From Heterocephalus glaber (Eukaryota > Chordata > Mammalia > Rodentia > Bathyergidae), in NCBI RefSeq assembly GCF_000247695.1, contig NW_004624785.1, positions 932,653 through 996,652 of the forward strand: a DNA stretch of 64,000 bases, given 5' to 3'. Both the position numbers and the translations under genes were made by a program. Position 1 is the stretch's first letter; each line of letters starts with the position of its first letter. Below, one piece after another: positions 31,521-44,555 of the stretch. The notes under the pieces were generated by a model. That model did not search any database. It saw only the letters and a program-made list of their open reading frames with translations, and had not been told where the DNA came from.

Positions 31521-34500
31521 CATTGGGAGTCCCCATGCCAGACACTGGACAGCTTTTCTGAGCAGCTCAAGGGAAGGTCCCCAGCCCAGTATTGAAAGTG
31601 GTGAGAGAGTCCCCTCTCCAGCATTGGAACTGCCCTCTCTGGGGGCTCCTGGTTGCTAAACCGAGGGGCCACTAGTCACTTGCTAGAGACTTGTGCCTTG
31701 CCCCTGCTAAGGATCATCTGCCCTTGGCTCCCACTGGCCTTTTGCCTCCCTTCCCCATCTCCCCTCCCTTTTCCTTATTCTTCACAGCTCCTGTTCTCTT
31801 CTGCCTTCTCCCTTTACTGTCCTCCATCTGAATTGGATCCCAGCCCTCAGATCTCCACATGCAGGATGCTGTCCCCTGGGGGGACCCTGCTAACTACTGT
31901 ACACAGATGACACCAGATCTCTTGGGCCAACTCAGAGGCACTGAATCTGATCCTTGTATCCAGCACCCACTGACCAGCTCCTTAGGGAGCTCTATGGCAC
32001 CAAACTCACACCATCACTGCACCTGCTTCCTGTAGTGACATGATATAGTCTTGGTGGCCCTCTTCTGCTTTCTAGGACCCTGGGATTACCCTGGGTCCAC
32101 CTGAACAGTTGGCAACAAAATCTCAACCTAAGGTCTGCTCCCTAGCCACCTTAATTTCCCTTGCTTCAGCTAAGCATCTGCAGAGGTTCTGGACACCTCT
32201 GTGGGATGTGGCTCTGGGGACAGAATCCTGTCCCCAAGCTTTGCTGTCTGGCCCACTAGGCTCCACTCTCCTTGGATCTGCCCTGTGACTGGAAGAGACT
32301 GTGCAACTCACACTGGGATCTCACTTTCCCTTTTGTTGCTGATAGCACTGACCTCTAAACCCCACCTCCCTGACATCCTCTGTCTGTCATCTTTTCTGGG
32401 CTACCCTTTCCATGAGCCCTGTGAGATCACTCTACTCCTTTGAGTCCAGGCTTTCTTAGTAGGGGACCTAAGCTGTAGTTCCAGAGCTGAAATTGAGATC
32501 TCTCACCAATGCCAGTTCTCAGGAGGGACCAAGGTGCTGTGTGGCCCTGCACTTGCTCACCTCTCCAGTCTTGCCTTATGTATATCCCTGCCATGTTTCA
32601 AACATGCAGGTGAACTCTATAGGGCTTTAGATTCCAGGATGCCCAGGGATCTTTGGGACCTCTTCCCATGTGATGAGTGTGCTGCCTGGGCAAGACAGTA
32701 GGTTTCCTCCATGGGCCAATCCCCTCCAGAAAGCCTTCCCAGGCTGCCCTTCCAGCAGGGCTAGGCTCCTCTCCTGCATCCTCCCACAGTGCTCTGTACA
32801 CATCTCTGCAAGGCTGTCAAATGGAACAGTGCTCACCTGGTGTGTGCACTGTCCCCACTAGACAAGAGATGGTGCTCAGTGTTTGTTTTCAGGATGAAAA
32901 AGTGTTGACAGTTTATTATGTCTACACTGTGTGCCCAGGCTTTGGCCAGGTATGCTGAGCAGAATGGTGTGAAGGCATGGAAGTGAGCAAAGTTGGAATC
33001 GGGTCCTTTGTCTGGGTCATAGGAGCACACAAAGAACCCCTCCCTCCTGGAAGACAGAGGTAGGTTTCCCTCCCAAATGGCAGCTCCAGAGGTCATGCTC
33101 CCCTGACTCCCACTTGGTGTGCCCTTGCCTAGCTGGGTGGGTAGGAGTACTCCATCCTTGAGGCCAGGAGAACCCAGAGTGGATGGGGGAAACTCATCTG
33201 CTGCCAAGTTGGGAAATGCATGCTTCTCTCATGAGGATGGAAGCCCAGTAGGACAGGATGGGATGGAAGCCAAGTAGGGCCCCACCAAAACCTGCCTTCA
33301 GATATGCTTTTGAGAAAATAGAAAGCATGACTTCTTACATCTAGCTCCATAAAGGGAGCCAGGCTAGAGGCTTTGAGGGGAGTGTTCTCCAAAAACCAAC
33401 TCCAATTCCCCATACAAGTATCACATTGCAAAAATAATTTATAGGCACTTAAAATTTCACCATTTAACAGCCATTAAAGACAGATTCTGGGTGGGTGGCA
33501 AGAGATGTCAGTTCATATCAAGATTTGATTGCTTAGAACTGAGCCCCAAACAAATACATCAAATTTAATTTTTGAAAATAGGGCCTATCAAGATGAACTT
33601 CCACTAATTAACAAAACCTGGTTTTTTTCCAGATGCATTCTAATCTCCTGTTACCACCATCAAATAAATGTTAAATGTGGGGAGAGGGGATTGCACATAA
33701 AAAGTTGGCTGAGAGGCTTTCACTCTGAGCTCCCCTTTGGAAATGAAACTCATCTCAATAAATCACAATGGCTCTTTGCCATCCTGAGCCTTCTCCCCTC
33801 AGTTTGCATGGCCAAGCAAAGTTCTGGCCATATGTTCACAACATTTGGGGAAAAACACATGGAACCAACAACACAAGCATTGCACTTATGGGTAATTTTT
33901 TTTTTAATCATGCTAAGTGCATTCACTCTAAATATATAAAATATACTGTCACTTCCCCCACTGTGGGAACGTCTCACATGGGACCAGCATTTTTGAAGCC
34001 ATGAGCCAAACATAAGTAACTTGGTGTCCTTTCCATATGTCCTCTATCACTTGTTTCTCAGGTGTCTTCTTCTAAGTCACAATGGGTGGATGAAAAGTTG
34101 AAGCAAAATGCTATGAAACCAAGACCCTAAATGCTGTCCAACAGGCACACATCCATGGGTATTTACTAAGTAAAGTATTTCAGTAGCTCCAGGTTGATGG
34201 AACTTTAAGAACTTAAGTAACATGGTGCCCATGGTCATGCCAGTTCATACAGGGTTGTTCCTTTCCCTTGACTACCATGATTTTCAACCTTAAAAGGCAG
34301 CTGGGATCTGATTAATGCCAAACTCTTAAGTTTCTCACAGAGTTCCATTTGGGGAAATTCATGGGCCAAAGTACTTTTGTAAGAAATGTAAATTGCAAAT
34401 AAAGTTTTGTTGCATATCCAGGTGATAAAATAGTTATCTGATGTGCCTTGGGAATCTTGGCCCTCAGTAGCAGGCTTGTACCCAACAAGGATTTGGACCC

Positions 34501-34769
34501 AGGTTGTTCCCAGAAGTTCATATAGACCATGGGCTTGAGAGGGAGTGGGCAGCCGAAGGGGTTGTGTGGACTCAGGCCTCCACTGCAAGCTGCTGGCACT
34601 GAGGAGGGGAAAACTGTGTTTCCTTCTCAACACAAAACACGCAGATGAAGCACCAGAGGATTACAGAGAGGATAGCAAGGAGGAGACCAATGGAAAGATG
34701 CAGGATTGCCTAGGCTTTCCTGGTTTTGATTTAAAACAGTGCCATTTTTAATAGATGCACAGATACATG
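31521..34769. other. Intergenic, nothing recognised
   Basis: No gene found; open frames overlap on both strands without support. No clear SINE insertion. Confidence 0.5.
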
Positions 34770-34840
34770 CGGGATAGAGGTATACCTCAGTGGCAGAGTG
34801 CTTGCCTGCCATGTGTGAGGTCCTGGGTTTAATCCTCAAG
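34770..34840 (+). repeat. ID SINE (diverged)
   Basis: GGGATAGAGGTATACCTCAG, GGCAGAGTGCTTGCCTGCCA and GGGTTTAATCCTCAAG show the ID order without a clear tail. Confidence 0.72.
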
Positions 34841-37800
34841 TGAGCAGGTGACATAATGTCTCTGTGCTGAAGTAGTAACAAAAGATTCCTTTGGGCTTCA
34901 GCTCTGTGGCCCACCATGGCTTCTGTTTCAAACATCCCTAGTCCAGTCTGGAATTCATGTAAAACTGGAAAAAGTCTTGGGCACATATTCATTCTGAGTC
35001 CTGGCTTGGTTCCAGTTCAGCATATTACAAGATGTCAGCCTCTTTCTTTTTACATAGAGGATGGGATAACGTTATATCAAGGCTTCTATAGAGGACAACT
35101 AGGAGCTATCAAGTTCCTTCAAGTGCCAAACATATCCAAATATTAAATAACCACTTACCAGAAAACACTGCTGGCAATGCTGCGGTCCTCACCTGAAGAT
35201 TGTTCGTTTGGTGAAGAATATCTCCAAGCTTCATTCATGGGTAGGGTCCTTGATGCTTTAGGAAAATCTACTTTGTAGAGTACATGGATCTTGAGCTTGC
35301 TAAATGTCAAACTTATGTAAAAGTGCAAAGCTCAAGCTTCATTCAAGTAACCTTATGCTACATAGAAAGATCATCCTGAACCCTACTTGTAGTCCTAAAA
35401 CTACAGCCCACTCAGTTTAGTGGGAAGATGGAGTGGGGTGGGCCCACACACAGGTGGACGGGTACTCTGCTGTGTGTCAGATGAAAGGGAGTATCGAGTC
35501 AGACATTGTAATGAGTCACCTGCCATATCTGCCCTTTGAAATGTGTTGTGGTCAGGCAGCACAAACTTATCACAGGACTGTGTTCCAGATTCGCTTCCCC
35601 CAGGTCTGCAGAATAGATCAGGTCTTCCAATACCTGACATCCAAAGTGACATTCAACAGTGAAACTGTACAGAATCACCCCTGGTACTGAACACAGGTAA
35701 GCAGCAAACTAGGGCCTTAAAGCTTTTACTAAAAACTCTAAAGGACAAAGTCACACAAACTGTGTGATGGGTTGTGAAAACAGGAAGATATTATTTTAGG
35801 GCACCTCTTTAAAACAATGCAGAACATACTTCAGAGTACCAAAGGAAGTACATGTATATATATGTAGGGCTAATATACACTGATTATAAAGATTTTCTAA
35901 TTTAGCCCTTATGAACCCTATAATGTGGGTGTTATGTCCAGATCACAGGTGGAGAAACTGAAGTGACATCTCCTTCAACAAAGGCATCTCAATTTCAGTT
36001 GAAGAAACCAGAGGACAGGAAAATACCTTTTAGGCAACGTCAGGATGATCTTTGACTACTAGTAGGTTATTCCCCCAAACTCTGCAGCATGTTTTTAGGG
36101 AATAGTGAAAAAAAATTAAAGGTTTCAGGCTAATTAGGTAAGGAAGTACTTGGGATAAACAGGGTTCTTTTCTGTAGAACATTTTAATAGTGATACGGAT
36201 TACAGGTTCCCATGAAGACTGTAAAGAATTTTTGTTCAGATGTCTTCTGTTTCTTAGAGTACAGTTGGGAAAAGCTGGGGTAAAACCTCATCACTGAAGT
36301 CAGATTTGGGACGACAAATAAGTCTTACGCTTTTGATACACTTGATGATCTCCTCTACCCCAAACATCCCAGGTTTTATATTTTTAAGTTCCAAGGTGAA
36401 TAAACTGAGAAATCCCGACTCTGGCATTTTAGAGGACTGCACAATCTGGATCATCATAAAGCAGAACCACATTGGCAATCTCTGAGTGGAGGCATGAAGC
36501 AGGGCCTGGAGATGGCAGGTGCACACTCGACAGCTGGGATCCATGTCAGTGGAGACCCTGGGGGACTTTAGTCAGATCTTGCATTCCCAGGGCTCTCCAT
36601 GTGGCCCGGGGGTGCCACATAAGACTGGGCAGGAGCCAGATGCTTCCAGGAATAGGGGCCTTTGAGCATCTGTACGGTACAGTTGAGTCTACAGGCCACA
36701 CTGTGGGTACAACAACTAGAACCATGCTGTATCTTCAACAAAAATGAGTGTGCTCAATGCATAAATACTGTACTGGGAAGACTGGTTGAGTTTTACAATA
36801 GCTTCACATTAAAGTCTGAACATAACTCAGCAGAGCCATTGCTCATCATTGACCCTTTAAAGCCTTGACAGAGCTCGGCACACTGTATGGGCTCAGTACA
36901 TCACTGCTGGAATAATGTGCTACCTTAGCAGATCATATGCTATTATCAGAAATATTTATTAGTTTTAAAAACTTGCCTATGAAGTTAAAAGTTTACTTCC
37001 AAGTTCTCCTGATGTGCTAGGGGCACTGGGCTGAGCTCTCCAGATAAAGAAGCAACCAGAACCCAAACAGAAGCAAATAGAGTTTGGCAAATGTGGCTCA
37101 TTTATGACATTTTCTTTACTTCCTTGGAGATGAACAGATAGGGGAACTGGTACCTGTGGTCTGATAGAAAATGAAAGACTATCAACAGTTTCCAAATGAA
37201 TGGATTTCAGGGAAAAGGCTGTCTGCTTTTATAAGAGGCAGTTAAGAGCTTACAAGGTATAAGGTATAAGCCACCTATGCACCCTTTAAAAACTTTTTCT
37301 ACTGTAACTTTAAAAAAACAACTTAACTGAACTTTGAACAGGTCATATTCATCAGTAAGAACTAATTCTGTACCCTTAATCAAAACACTGAAAAAGATAT
37401 GCCACCCAATAATATTTCTTTTGTAACATTAAAAAAAATTCACTCAAATACCAACAGATTCAATTTTATAGCACCATTCCAAAATACTAAACTTTCTTTG
37501 CACCTTTATTTTTATCTTTTTTTTTTTTTTTGGTACACATTTAAAGTATGGGCATCCTGTAAATTTCTGAAAAGCCTCATAGAAAAGAAAAACAACTAAT
37601 TTTTAGGACCAAGCAATAACTCAGTTTATAGGCAAGATGATCTCAAGCAGGCTGTAAATTCTTCGTGGGCTTCTTAAGTCTTGATGCTGGAGTGAGAGTG
37701 GAGAAAGGATGCTAGCGTCTTCCTGGAGGAGCCTAGAGACTGTGCTGTGTCAGTACGTGCCCATGCGCTGCCCAGTGGGCAGACTCTGGGCACGGGCTAC

Positions 37801-38979
37801 AGCTCAAAGCATGACAACAACAGTCTTTCATGAGGCCTTTACTCTTCTGGTCGACAAAAGAACTGGGATATTATATAACTTTAGAGTTTGTGTATACCTT
37901 TTATTCATATTGTGTAAGAGAGAAATTAGAATAATATTAAATTCCTCTTGCAAATCTCCATGTTCTAAGCTTGGAGCACTAAAATCTGTTCTTAATAAGC
38001 AGATGTATTTAAAGTATAATTATAAATGGATTTTTAACACAACATATATTTGGTCACGTTGTTATCTAAGAAGAGTGATTAAGCAATATGGGAGCTGATA
38101 GATGATAAAACTGCTTGCAGGAAAAATTATGTTTTGTGTGTGACACTAGAGAGTCACATCTTATATTGATTATAACTGCATGTTCCTGTCTAGCTCTTCC
38201 ATATATTACTGTGAGCAATGTGAACCAAGACAGTAGGTGTGGCAAAGGGCTAGGAATTGTTGAGTATACTGAGATTGGAAGAGGGATGAGAGAGGTAGAG
38301 TCAGAATAAGAAGGGGGACCGGTAACAGCATAATTATGCAGCAGTTTCAAAAAAATTGATTGTTACACAATAACAGTCAATAACCCAGGAAGAGAAAGTC
38401 TAAGTTAGAATTGACGAGTATTAAAAACCTACTGTGCACCAGGTAGGAAGAAATATGAGAATATGTCCTGAAATAGAAATAATCACTTTGCACTATGTAC
38501 ACCACATACAATATAACAACTTTTTTTTAAACATTGCACAATATAAATATTATACACGGTGGAGTAAACTAAACGCAAAATAACTTTGAGGCACACAGAA
38601 GAAACATGGATAGATTGATCTTTGATTAAAATTCAGATGGAGTTAGTAAAAGGCAGAATGTTACATTTTCAGGCCAGTAAGCTTTGGAGATCTCACCTCA
38701 AGTGGGTCGGCAGCCACTTCCCATTTTTACTGGAAATTATGATACCTCAATGTCCTTAGAGTTAATTGCTTCAAAGAAAGACTAATTAGCTAAATAATTT
38801 GAGAAAATCAAACTGTTGCTCCCCACTCCAAAGTAGGTAACCATGAAAGGTCATTTCTGACCTTAGGGTTTTATTATGTGAGGACGCTGCTGTGTTTCCC
38901 CTATTTCTTGTAAATAACTTGGTTACTATGAAAGCTACTTTAAGGAACCTAGAATAGTATTCAAGAACACCCATCACAG
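34841..38979. other. ARID1B downstream flank, no gene
   Basis: Unique AT-rich sequence with MIR-like fragments near 35925-35980 and 36870-36965. Positions 38640-38980 are repeat-free and may be a distal extension of the ARID1B 3' UTR. Confidence 0.5.
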
Positions 38980-40350
38980 TGCTTAACAAGATTTAATGTA
39001 CATTTATTCTTAACATGTGGAACATATAAAGATTTTATATTGAATAAATGATATTCATTAAGCCAGAGGAAAAGGAGGAATTTACATCAAGTTTTTTTCT
39101 TTTTTTTTTAAACTACATTATCTTGAAATACAAATGTGGATTCTCATCACTGAAAAATCTTTGAAGTTGTGTTTCTTCCTTTTAGCTGTATTTTTTCTTT
39201 TTTGTCTGTACTAGTAACCATTTTCTAAATCAATCCATATGCAACCATTTCCACACCTTGATTCATGAAGCAAATTGTGATCAGCTGCTCTCCCGAAATA
39301 GAGCATGACTTTATACATACAGAAACTTGTACATTACCCTCTTTTTTTTGTTTTTTTTGTTTTTGTTTTTTGTATTTTTTTTCTTTTTTGGGAGATATGG
39401 CCCTAATGAAAAAATATATAAAATAAAAATAAAAAATTATTTAAATCTACTATCACTTCGTAGTTACCACATCATGAAAAAGAAACTAAAAACTTTGTAC
39501 TAAAAAAAAAAGAAGAAAAAAAATGAGGGTATGTTTAATGTACAACTTCTATATACATCACAGCCCATAGGCAGTAAAAAAAATATTTAAAAAATGATTA
39601 AAGGAATTGTGAAGAACTGTCATGTGGAGGCCAAACGACAGACAGCAGACATGGCGGTAGTGATGAGGAAGCAGTTTCTGTTGATCGCTGTTGGGGATGT
39701 ACTTTCAATCCTAACTTGAAAAACATCGTTTTTTTTTTTTTTTGCTCCTAGCCTAATGTGACCATTTTCCTGTGAAGAAACCAGTATCATTCATAGTTCT
39801 GATTACTGACTGACACACCTCCTTGAGCCCATATCTATCGCTCTAGAAGTTTCTATTGCACAGAACTTTGGGTGATGGGACGCAGTTTTTTCATTCTCTG
39901 AAGAATAAAAAGCATAGAAAATTGGTTAACTTTTCACCTTTTTGCCTCAGTGTGGTGAAATTTTCCCATCTTAGCATCTTTTGTCAAACTTTTTTCTTTA
40001 AAGTCAATTTGCTTCCCAAAATGCAATACAACATGGAAAAATAACATTAAAAAGAAAATCCATGAAAACAAAAAGTGACCCTTGAATGCACTAGACAGTA
40101 ACTTTGGTTAAAAAAAAAAGAAATAGAAAAACTCCAAAAGGATGTACTTATACACACAGACAGCAAATATTAATTTCATAACTGTTCAAATTAATTATTT
40201 CTTTAATTCCCAATTGGTAAATAGTGAATGGGGCAGAGGAGCAAAGATTCTCTTTTCCTTCTTCCTACGCTGGATAAACAAGAACAGAAAACAGCCAGTT
40301 ATATGTGACCCTCTAATCTTCACTCACACATGCTTGCCTTCTCACTCATG
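38980..40350 (-). other. ARID1B: ARID1B 3' untranslated region (distal end uncertain)
   Basis: The sequence after the ARID1B stop is AT-rich and almost free of SINEs, unlike the rest of the window, as expected for a constrained 3' UTR. On the minus strand the first canonical AATAAA I find is at 39003-39008, and a GT-rich stretch lies just beyond it, making cleavage near 38980-38990 plausible. A second AATAAA is at 38870-38875 and another at 37900-37905. The real end could therefore lie further left, and repeat-poor sequence continues to about 38640. Long A tracts on the minus strand occur at 39100-39115 and 39340-39390. The end was not confirmed by transcript data. Confidence 0.6.
39003..39008 (-). 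promoter_or_regulatory. Candidate ARID1B poly(A) signal AATAAA
   Basis: TTTATT on the plus strand reads AATAAA on the gene strand, 1.34 kb after the stop codon. The downstream bases on the gene strand include GTGATGGGTGTTC, a GT-rich element of the kind used by cleavage factors. Alternatives at 38870-38875 and 37900-37905 cannot be excluded. Confidence 0.45.
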
Positions 40351-42069
40351 TCATAACTGCCCAATCTGAAATAGTACATCACAGATGACAGATGCAACCA
40401 GAGAGTTCAGGACAGCTGATATCGAGATATCCAGCAACCGGCCCTCGTGCAAAAGGAATTCCGAGTGGTTCTCATCCACTCTGGCCATGGCCAGCAAAGC
40501 CTTGGCCGCCCTGCACATCATGTCTACGCTAGGTGGTTCCAGAGGCGGGGGCTGCATGTGCATGAGGTTATGCTGGCTCTGCTGGTATTGCGCCATCGTG
40601 ACCCCGTCCTCTAGGAAGCTTATCAAGTTTCCAATGCTTCCCTTCTGCACAGCTATCGCCCTGGCTGCTAATGCATCCCCCTGGGCAAGGTTCGATAAAA
40701 GCGCCATGGACATTTCTCGACAGACTGGGTTTTTGCGATCCCCAACGTACCTAACTAATGTAGCATAGAATTTCTCCTGACGACTAAATGGAGGTGTGGC
40801 CAAGATCAGGTCCACATTATTGTCCTGGATACTGAGTTTACAGAGGGTCTCCAGCACGAGTCTCTGAGGTGACAGGACTGAGTTGGGTCCCACGGTGGGA
40901 AACGGGTCTTGCGCCTCCGCAGATGGGCACACCATCCAGTGCAGCAAGCCATCCAGAATTGGCAAGCAGATGCTTTCTGTGTAGGCAGACAAGTCTAGCT
41001 GCCCGGAGATGTTGGCCAACGTGACAAGTGTGTTATCTCGTAAGACCTCGAGGCAGTCCCACCACCACTCATCTTTGCTGCAGGCCACCCCTTTGTCCTC
41101 ATCTTCCTCTTTCTCATAGGTCTGTGGCGCTCGTTTCCTCTCCGGATGCTCATGGTGAAGAAGGATCAGCTTCCCCAGGATCAGCACCAAGCCTGGATGT
41201 TTGGACATCTCGGCATCATTGCCAGGCACGAAAGATAAGCTCCGCACGATGTTGGACACACAGATGCAGCGCTTAGCCAGAGAGTCCTGCCAGTGTGCGA
41301 TGGTGCACAGGGGCGTCTCATCTCGGCTCCTAGGCTCGTCCTCTAGCAGCTTGATGTTCCGGTGACTTTTGGCTTGCTGGATACCAAAGGGGAACTTGCT
41401 ACTTTCTGTCTGGGGCCCAGGGTTTGTATCTTCAGGCAAGGCCCCTGGCCGAGCAGACAAGACATCATCAATGGTGGCTATGATGCTTTTCTCTGGCTGC
41501 TCTTCAGAATCACCTTTGCCTCCTGACTCTTTCTTTCTACCCGTGGAGCTTGAAGGGGGTGGTGGGCGCCTGCGAGGTGGGATTTCCATCTTGCTCTCAA
41601 AGTGAGTCTGGATGTGTTCAGTGGTGTCACCACCCCCAAGCTGCCAGTGTAGAAGCCCGCTATTGAACTCTTGCACGCGGCCCAGCTTGTCCGACCGGTC
41701 AATGACAAATAGGTTGTTCTTTTTGATAATCTTTATTGGTAGCTTGTCAAACTTACTGGCCTGCTTGGGCTTCTCCTTGAGGTCTGCAGTGGCATCCACA
41801 GTGTTAAGGGCAGCACTGCCCTTGGAGTCAAATTCTGTCTTCTCACTGTCTTCCTCGTCCTCATCCTCCTCCTCCTCATCAAGACACTCAGTGTCTTCTT
41901 CCTCCTTCCCAGAATCGTCAGCCAAGGACTGGCTATCTTCCTTCTTCACTGCATTGTGATCAAGTGCTTTTTGGCTGGGGTCTCCCACTTCATATTCCAT
42001 AAGAATTCCAAAAATGTCAATCAGGCATTTTCTATAGTACTCTACTAAAAGTTCAAGAAATCCAGATAA
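40351..42069 (-). CDS. ARID1B: ARID1B terminal coding exon, C-terminal BAF250 domain
   Basis: This 1719-bp last coding exon gives 572 residues and the TGA stop (40351-40353). It opens [20 protein letters not shown], followed by a long acidic run of Asp/Glu (41830-41910) and the [10 protein letters not shown] motif. The large C-terminal helical BAF250 domain runs from about [11 protein letters not shown] to [12 protein letters not shown]. An LxxLL motif (LDGLL) is visible at about 40936-40950. Known ARID1 biology: this domain contacts the BAF core and is essential for complex function. Coding sequence is intact, with no frameshift or premature stop. The acceptor is CTCTAG (42070 upward). Residues such as [11 protein letters not shown] and PPRRRPPPP, and the QIGQL end, fit ARID1B and not ARID1A. 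The Met at 42000 is internal, not a start. Confidence 0.97.
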   Translation of the reverse strand, partial: LSGFLELLVEYYRKCLIDIFGILMEYEVGDPSQKALDHNAVKKEDSQSLADDSGKEEEDTECLDEEEEDEDEEDSEKTEFDSKGSAALNTVDATADLKEKPKQASKFDKLPIKIIKKNNLFVIDRSDKLGRVQEFNSGLLHWQLGGGDTTEHIQTHFESKMEIPPRRRPPPPSSSTGRKKESGGKGDSEEQPEKSIIATIDDVLSARPGALPEDTNPGPQTESSKFPFGIQQAKSHRNIKLLEDEPRSRDETPLCTIAHWQDSLAKRCICVSNIVRSLSFVPGNDAEMSKHPGLVLILGKLILLHHEHPERKRAPQTYEKEEDEDKGVACSKDEWWWDCLEVLRDNTLVTLANISGQLDLSAYTESICLPILDGLLHWMVCPSAEAQDPFPTVGPNSVLSPQRLVLETLCKLSIQDNNVDLILATPPFSRQEKFYATLVRYVGDRKNPVCREMSMALLSNLAQGDALAARAIAVQKGSIGNLISFLEDGVTMAQYQQSQHNLMHMQPPPLEPPSVDMMCRAAKALLAMARVDENHSEFLLHEGRLLDISISAVLNSLVASVICDVLFQIGQL

Positions 42070-43519
42070 CTAGAGAGAATAGGAGGAGGAGAACAAGAAA
42101 GAACAGGTACAAGGTCATGACATCAGCTATGACTGGGAGGGATAAATATTCGGAAAGCTATTAGGACATTTTAAAAATTACTCTCATACACATTTTCATT
42201 CCTTTCTAACTGAGCCATAAGAGGCAAACTATGTATCTGAGAGAACTAAATTCCAGAACTTACACCATCAACTGAACAACATGGAGCATGTTTCCTATTT
42301 GCTGCTGAATTTCTTATTTTGCCAACATAAAAATCAACTTCTCACTTCCACATTTCTAATATTATCAATGAGGGAGTGATTTGCTGTTCTTTATCCCTCC
42401 CTTTTCTTTTTCTGATTTAGCTATAATGCACTCATTATTAGAAGAGCAAGAATGTGCATTTTACAGACTCTTTCACCTAAAGTGACTCTGTTCTCTTCTA
42501 ATATAGTATTTATCTGAGACTTGTTTGTTGGTATTTTTACAGTTTTTATTCTTAGGATTTTATCATTATTTTTGCTTCAGGTACCCTAGATTACCCTAAT
42601 TTACATTCTCTATACATCTTTTGGAGAAGATAATTTCAGCACTGTAGTAGCTCATAAACACTGAAAATAAGAAACAAATCAATTTAGTTCCTGATAAATG
42701 AATTAGAATATTTCATAAAATGCAATTTTCCATTTCAGTTATTCACAGCTCTAGCTGAAACACAAAAGATACAAGGAGAAAGTTACTGCCTATGAGAATG
42801 AGGTGTTTCCTCTGAGCAATCATCTGTGTCAAGGGAAAAACAGGACACTCCATGGTTGCATGGCCTAGGCACACCACCTCCTGCCACATTTAGGGACTGT
42901 AGAAAATAAGCAGGTAATGAAAAAAATACCTTTATGCCAAGGTTACAGAAATCAGTCACGCTGCCATATCTACTGTTAGTTTTTAGAAGGACTTGTTAGT
43001 GATTGTTGAGAAGTTAGAGGACCTGAGCACCAAATTTTTTCCAAGTGCTTCTGTTTAGGCCCTAAACATATAGCTTTCTATATGTAAGATTTTTCCTCTC
43101 CATTTAATTTCACTTTTTTCTGGGGGAAATGGGAAAGTTAATAAAGCAACTCTTGATATGAAAATAGGTGAGTAGCAACAGCCCATCTATTATAAAGATG
43201 AAAGTTAATTACCCTAGCAAAGGCCAGCTAAAATGTACAAATATTTACTTTGTGTTAGATCACGCACAATATTTATAACCTTACTCATTTACTTTCTATC
43301 AATTGAAAATTGACTTTCTGGGGGGTACTCCAAGGGCTTAAATGAGAAAAGAAAAGAGGAGATGAAAGATTCTGGATTTATTTCAAATGAAACAAGAAAT
43401 TAGATGTGCTAGCCTTCTTTTTTTTTTTTTTTAACAGAAAGCAGAGTTGTGTGTAGGGGAGAACAGCTTTTTCATATTTTTATTTCTAAATATTTCTTTA
43501 ATTATTTTGTTTGTTTGTT

Positions 43520-43627
43520 TCTGAGACAGGGTCTTGATGAAGTACAGGCTGGCCTTGAACTCACCGTGGAGCCCAGGTTAGCCTCAAACTCATGATGATC
43601 CTCCTGTCTTAGCCTCCAAAGTGCTGG
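43520..43627 (-). repeat. B1 SINE
   Basis: On the plus strand this reads CTGAGACAGGGTCTTGATG, then GGCTGGCCTTGAACTC and CCTCCAAAGTGCTGG, the reverse complement of a 7SL-derived B1 element. Confidence 0.85.
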
Positions 43628-44197
43628 AAAAAGCCTATAGATCAGCTGACTCTCAGTATTTCTCTCATTTCTCCCTATTTCAGCCATTATGGTAGAAGCT
43701 ACTTTAAGCCCAACTCTGAACAAAGGGGGAAAGTAAACTCATTACAAGTAGTGGGCTTTATGAGACTGCTTCAAATAACTAAGAGGGAGGAAGACATGGA
43801 GCAGACCTAGAAACAGGTTTGGCCATGAGTCCATAGCTCTTTTAGCTGGATGGTGAGGATGTGGGGGGTCATCAAACACCTCTCTACTTCTATATACATT
43901 AAACATTTCTCTATGTTATAACATTTCTTATTAATTAAAAGAAAGATGCAATGTATATCTCCAACTAACCGTATTTCCAAAATAAATAAATTTGTAACTC
44001 TATTTTACATTTAGATTAATTCACACTAGCTTGCTAACATTTATTTTATACGACAATTTAACTTTGTTATTATCTGTTATACACACATACATGGTCACTC
44101 TTTCCTTATAAAAAACATAGCTGTCTGTATACATACTATTGACTGAAATGAATATCACTCCAGGCTAAATTCTCAAACAGCAATATATTGATTAGTA

Positions 44198-44283
44198 TTT
44201 TTTTTTTTTGGTACCGGGGATCGAACCTGGGTCCTTGAGCTTGCGCAGCAGGCGGCAAAACCACTGAGCTAAATCCCCGGCCC
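44198..44283 (-). repeat. ID SINE
   Basis: Poly(T), then GGTACCGGGGATCGAACC, CCACTGAGCTAAATCCCCGG: a reverse-oriented full-length ID with A and B boxes. It lies just upstream (gene sense: downstream side of the donor is 44424) in the intron before the last ARID1B exon. Confidence 0.9.
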
Positions 44284-44424
44284 TAGCATTGGTTTATAAC
44301 AGCTACTATGACGAAAGATGTTAGCTAGTCACTGCCAATTAACTTAGGCATTAGTTCAAGGTTATGCATTACTTAATTTTCTAATATTCTAATTTGGGCA
44401 GTTGTTGGATTGGCACAGGCTCAC

Positions 44425-44555
44425 CTGAGAGAGATTGAAAGTAGCAACAGTGCTGTCATCATAGAGAAGAATGTTGATAGTGTCCAAAGCCCAAGTACTT
44501 TCAGCCAGAAGACCTGATTTAAGGGACATCATCACACGCCATGCCTCAGGAGTAA
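44425..44555 (-). CDS. ARID1B: ARID1B coding exon (sixth, penultimate)
   Basis: This 131-bp exon encodes [20 protein letters not shown] through to [10 protein letters not shown]. It marks the start of the conserved, folded C-terminal part of BAF250 proteins, and the segment is nearly identical between ARID1A and ARID1B. The acceptor is TTTTAG (44556-44557) and the donor is CAG|GTGAGC (44423-44424). The two leading bases complete Val with the preceding exon, and the exon ends on a whole Gln codon. A 2374-bp repeat-rich intron precedes it and a 2355-bp intron follows. Confidence is high because the junction peptides on both sides read through without a gap. Confidence 0.95.

Larger units (their letters stand above)
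42070..44424 (-). other. ARID1B last intron
   Basis: Non-coding intron of 2355 bp. Apart from one antisense B1 SINE (43520-43627) and a poly(T) run near 43420-43432, it is unique AT-rich sequence with no sign of a hidden exon or RNA gene. Confidence 0.85.

Noticed and set aside
36254..36544. A 96-codon minus-strand frame with EEIIKCIKSVRLICRPKSD, faintly like a guanylate cyclase kinase-homology segment
   Set aside because: The resemblance is short, lacks flanking domain sequence and could be chance. A translated search would decide.
40385..41959. Plus-strand open frames opposite the last ARID1B exon
   Set aside because: They are antisense shadows of a conserved coding exon; the Ser-rich frame at 41612-41959 mirrors the acidic Glu/Asp run.
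44198..44283. tRNA genes suggested by A and B boxes in this and about 20 other loci
   Set aside because: They are ID SINEs: tRNA-like promoters followed by A-rich tails and, often, target duplications, without a proper tRNA fold.
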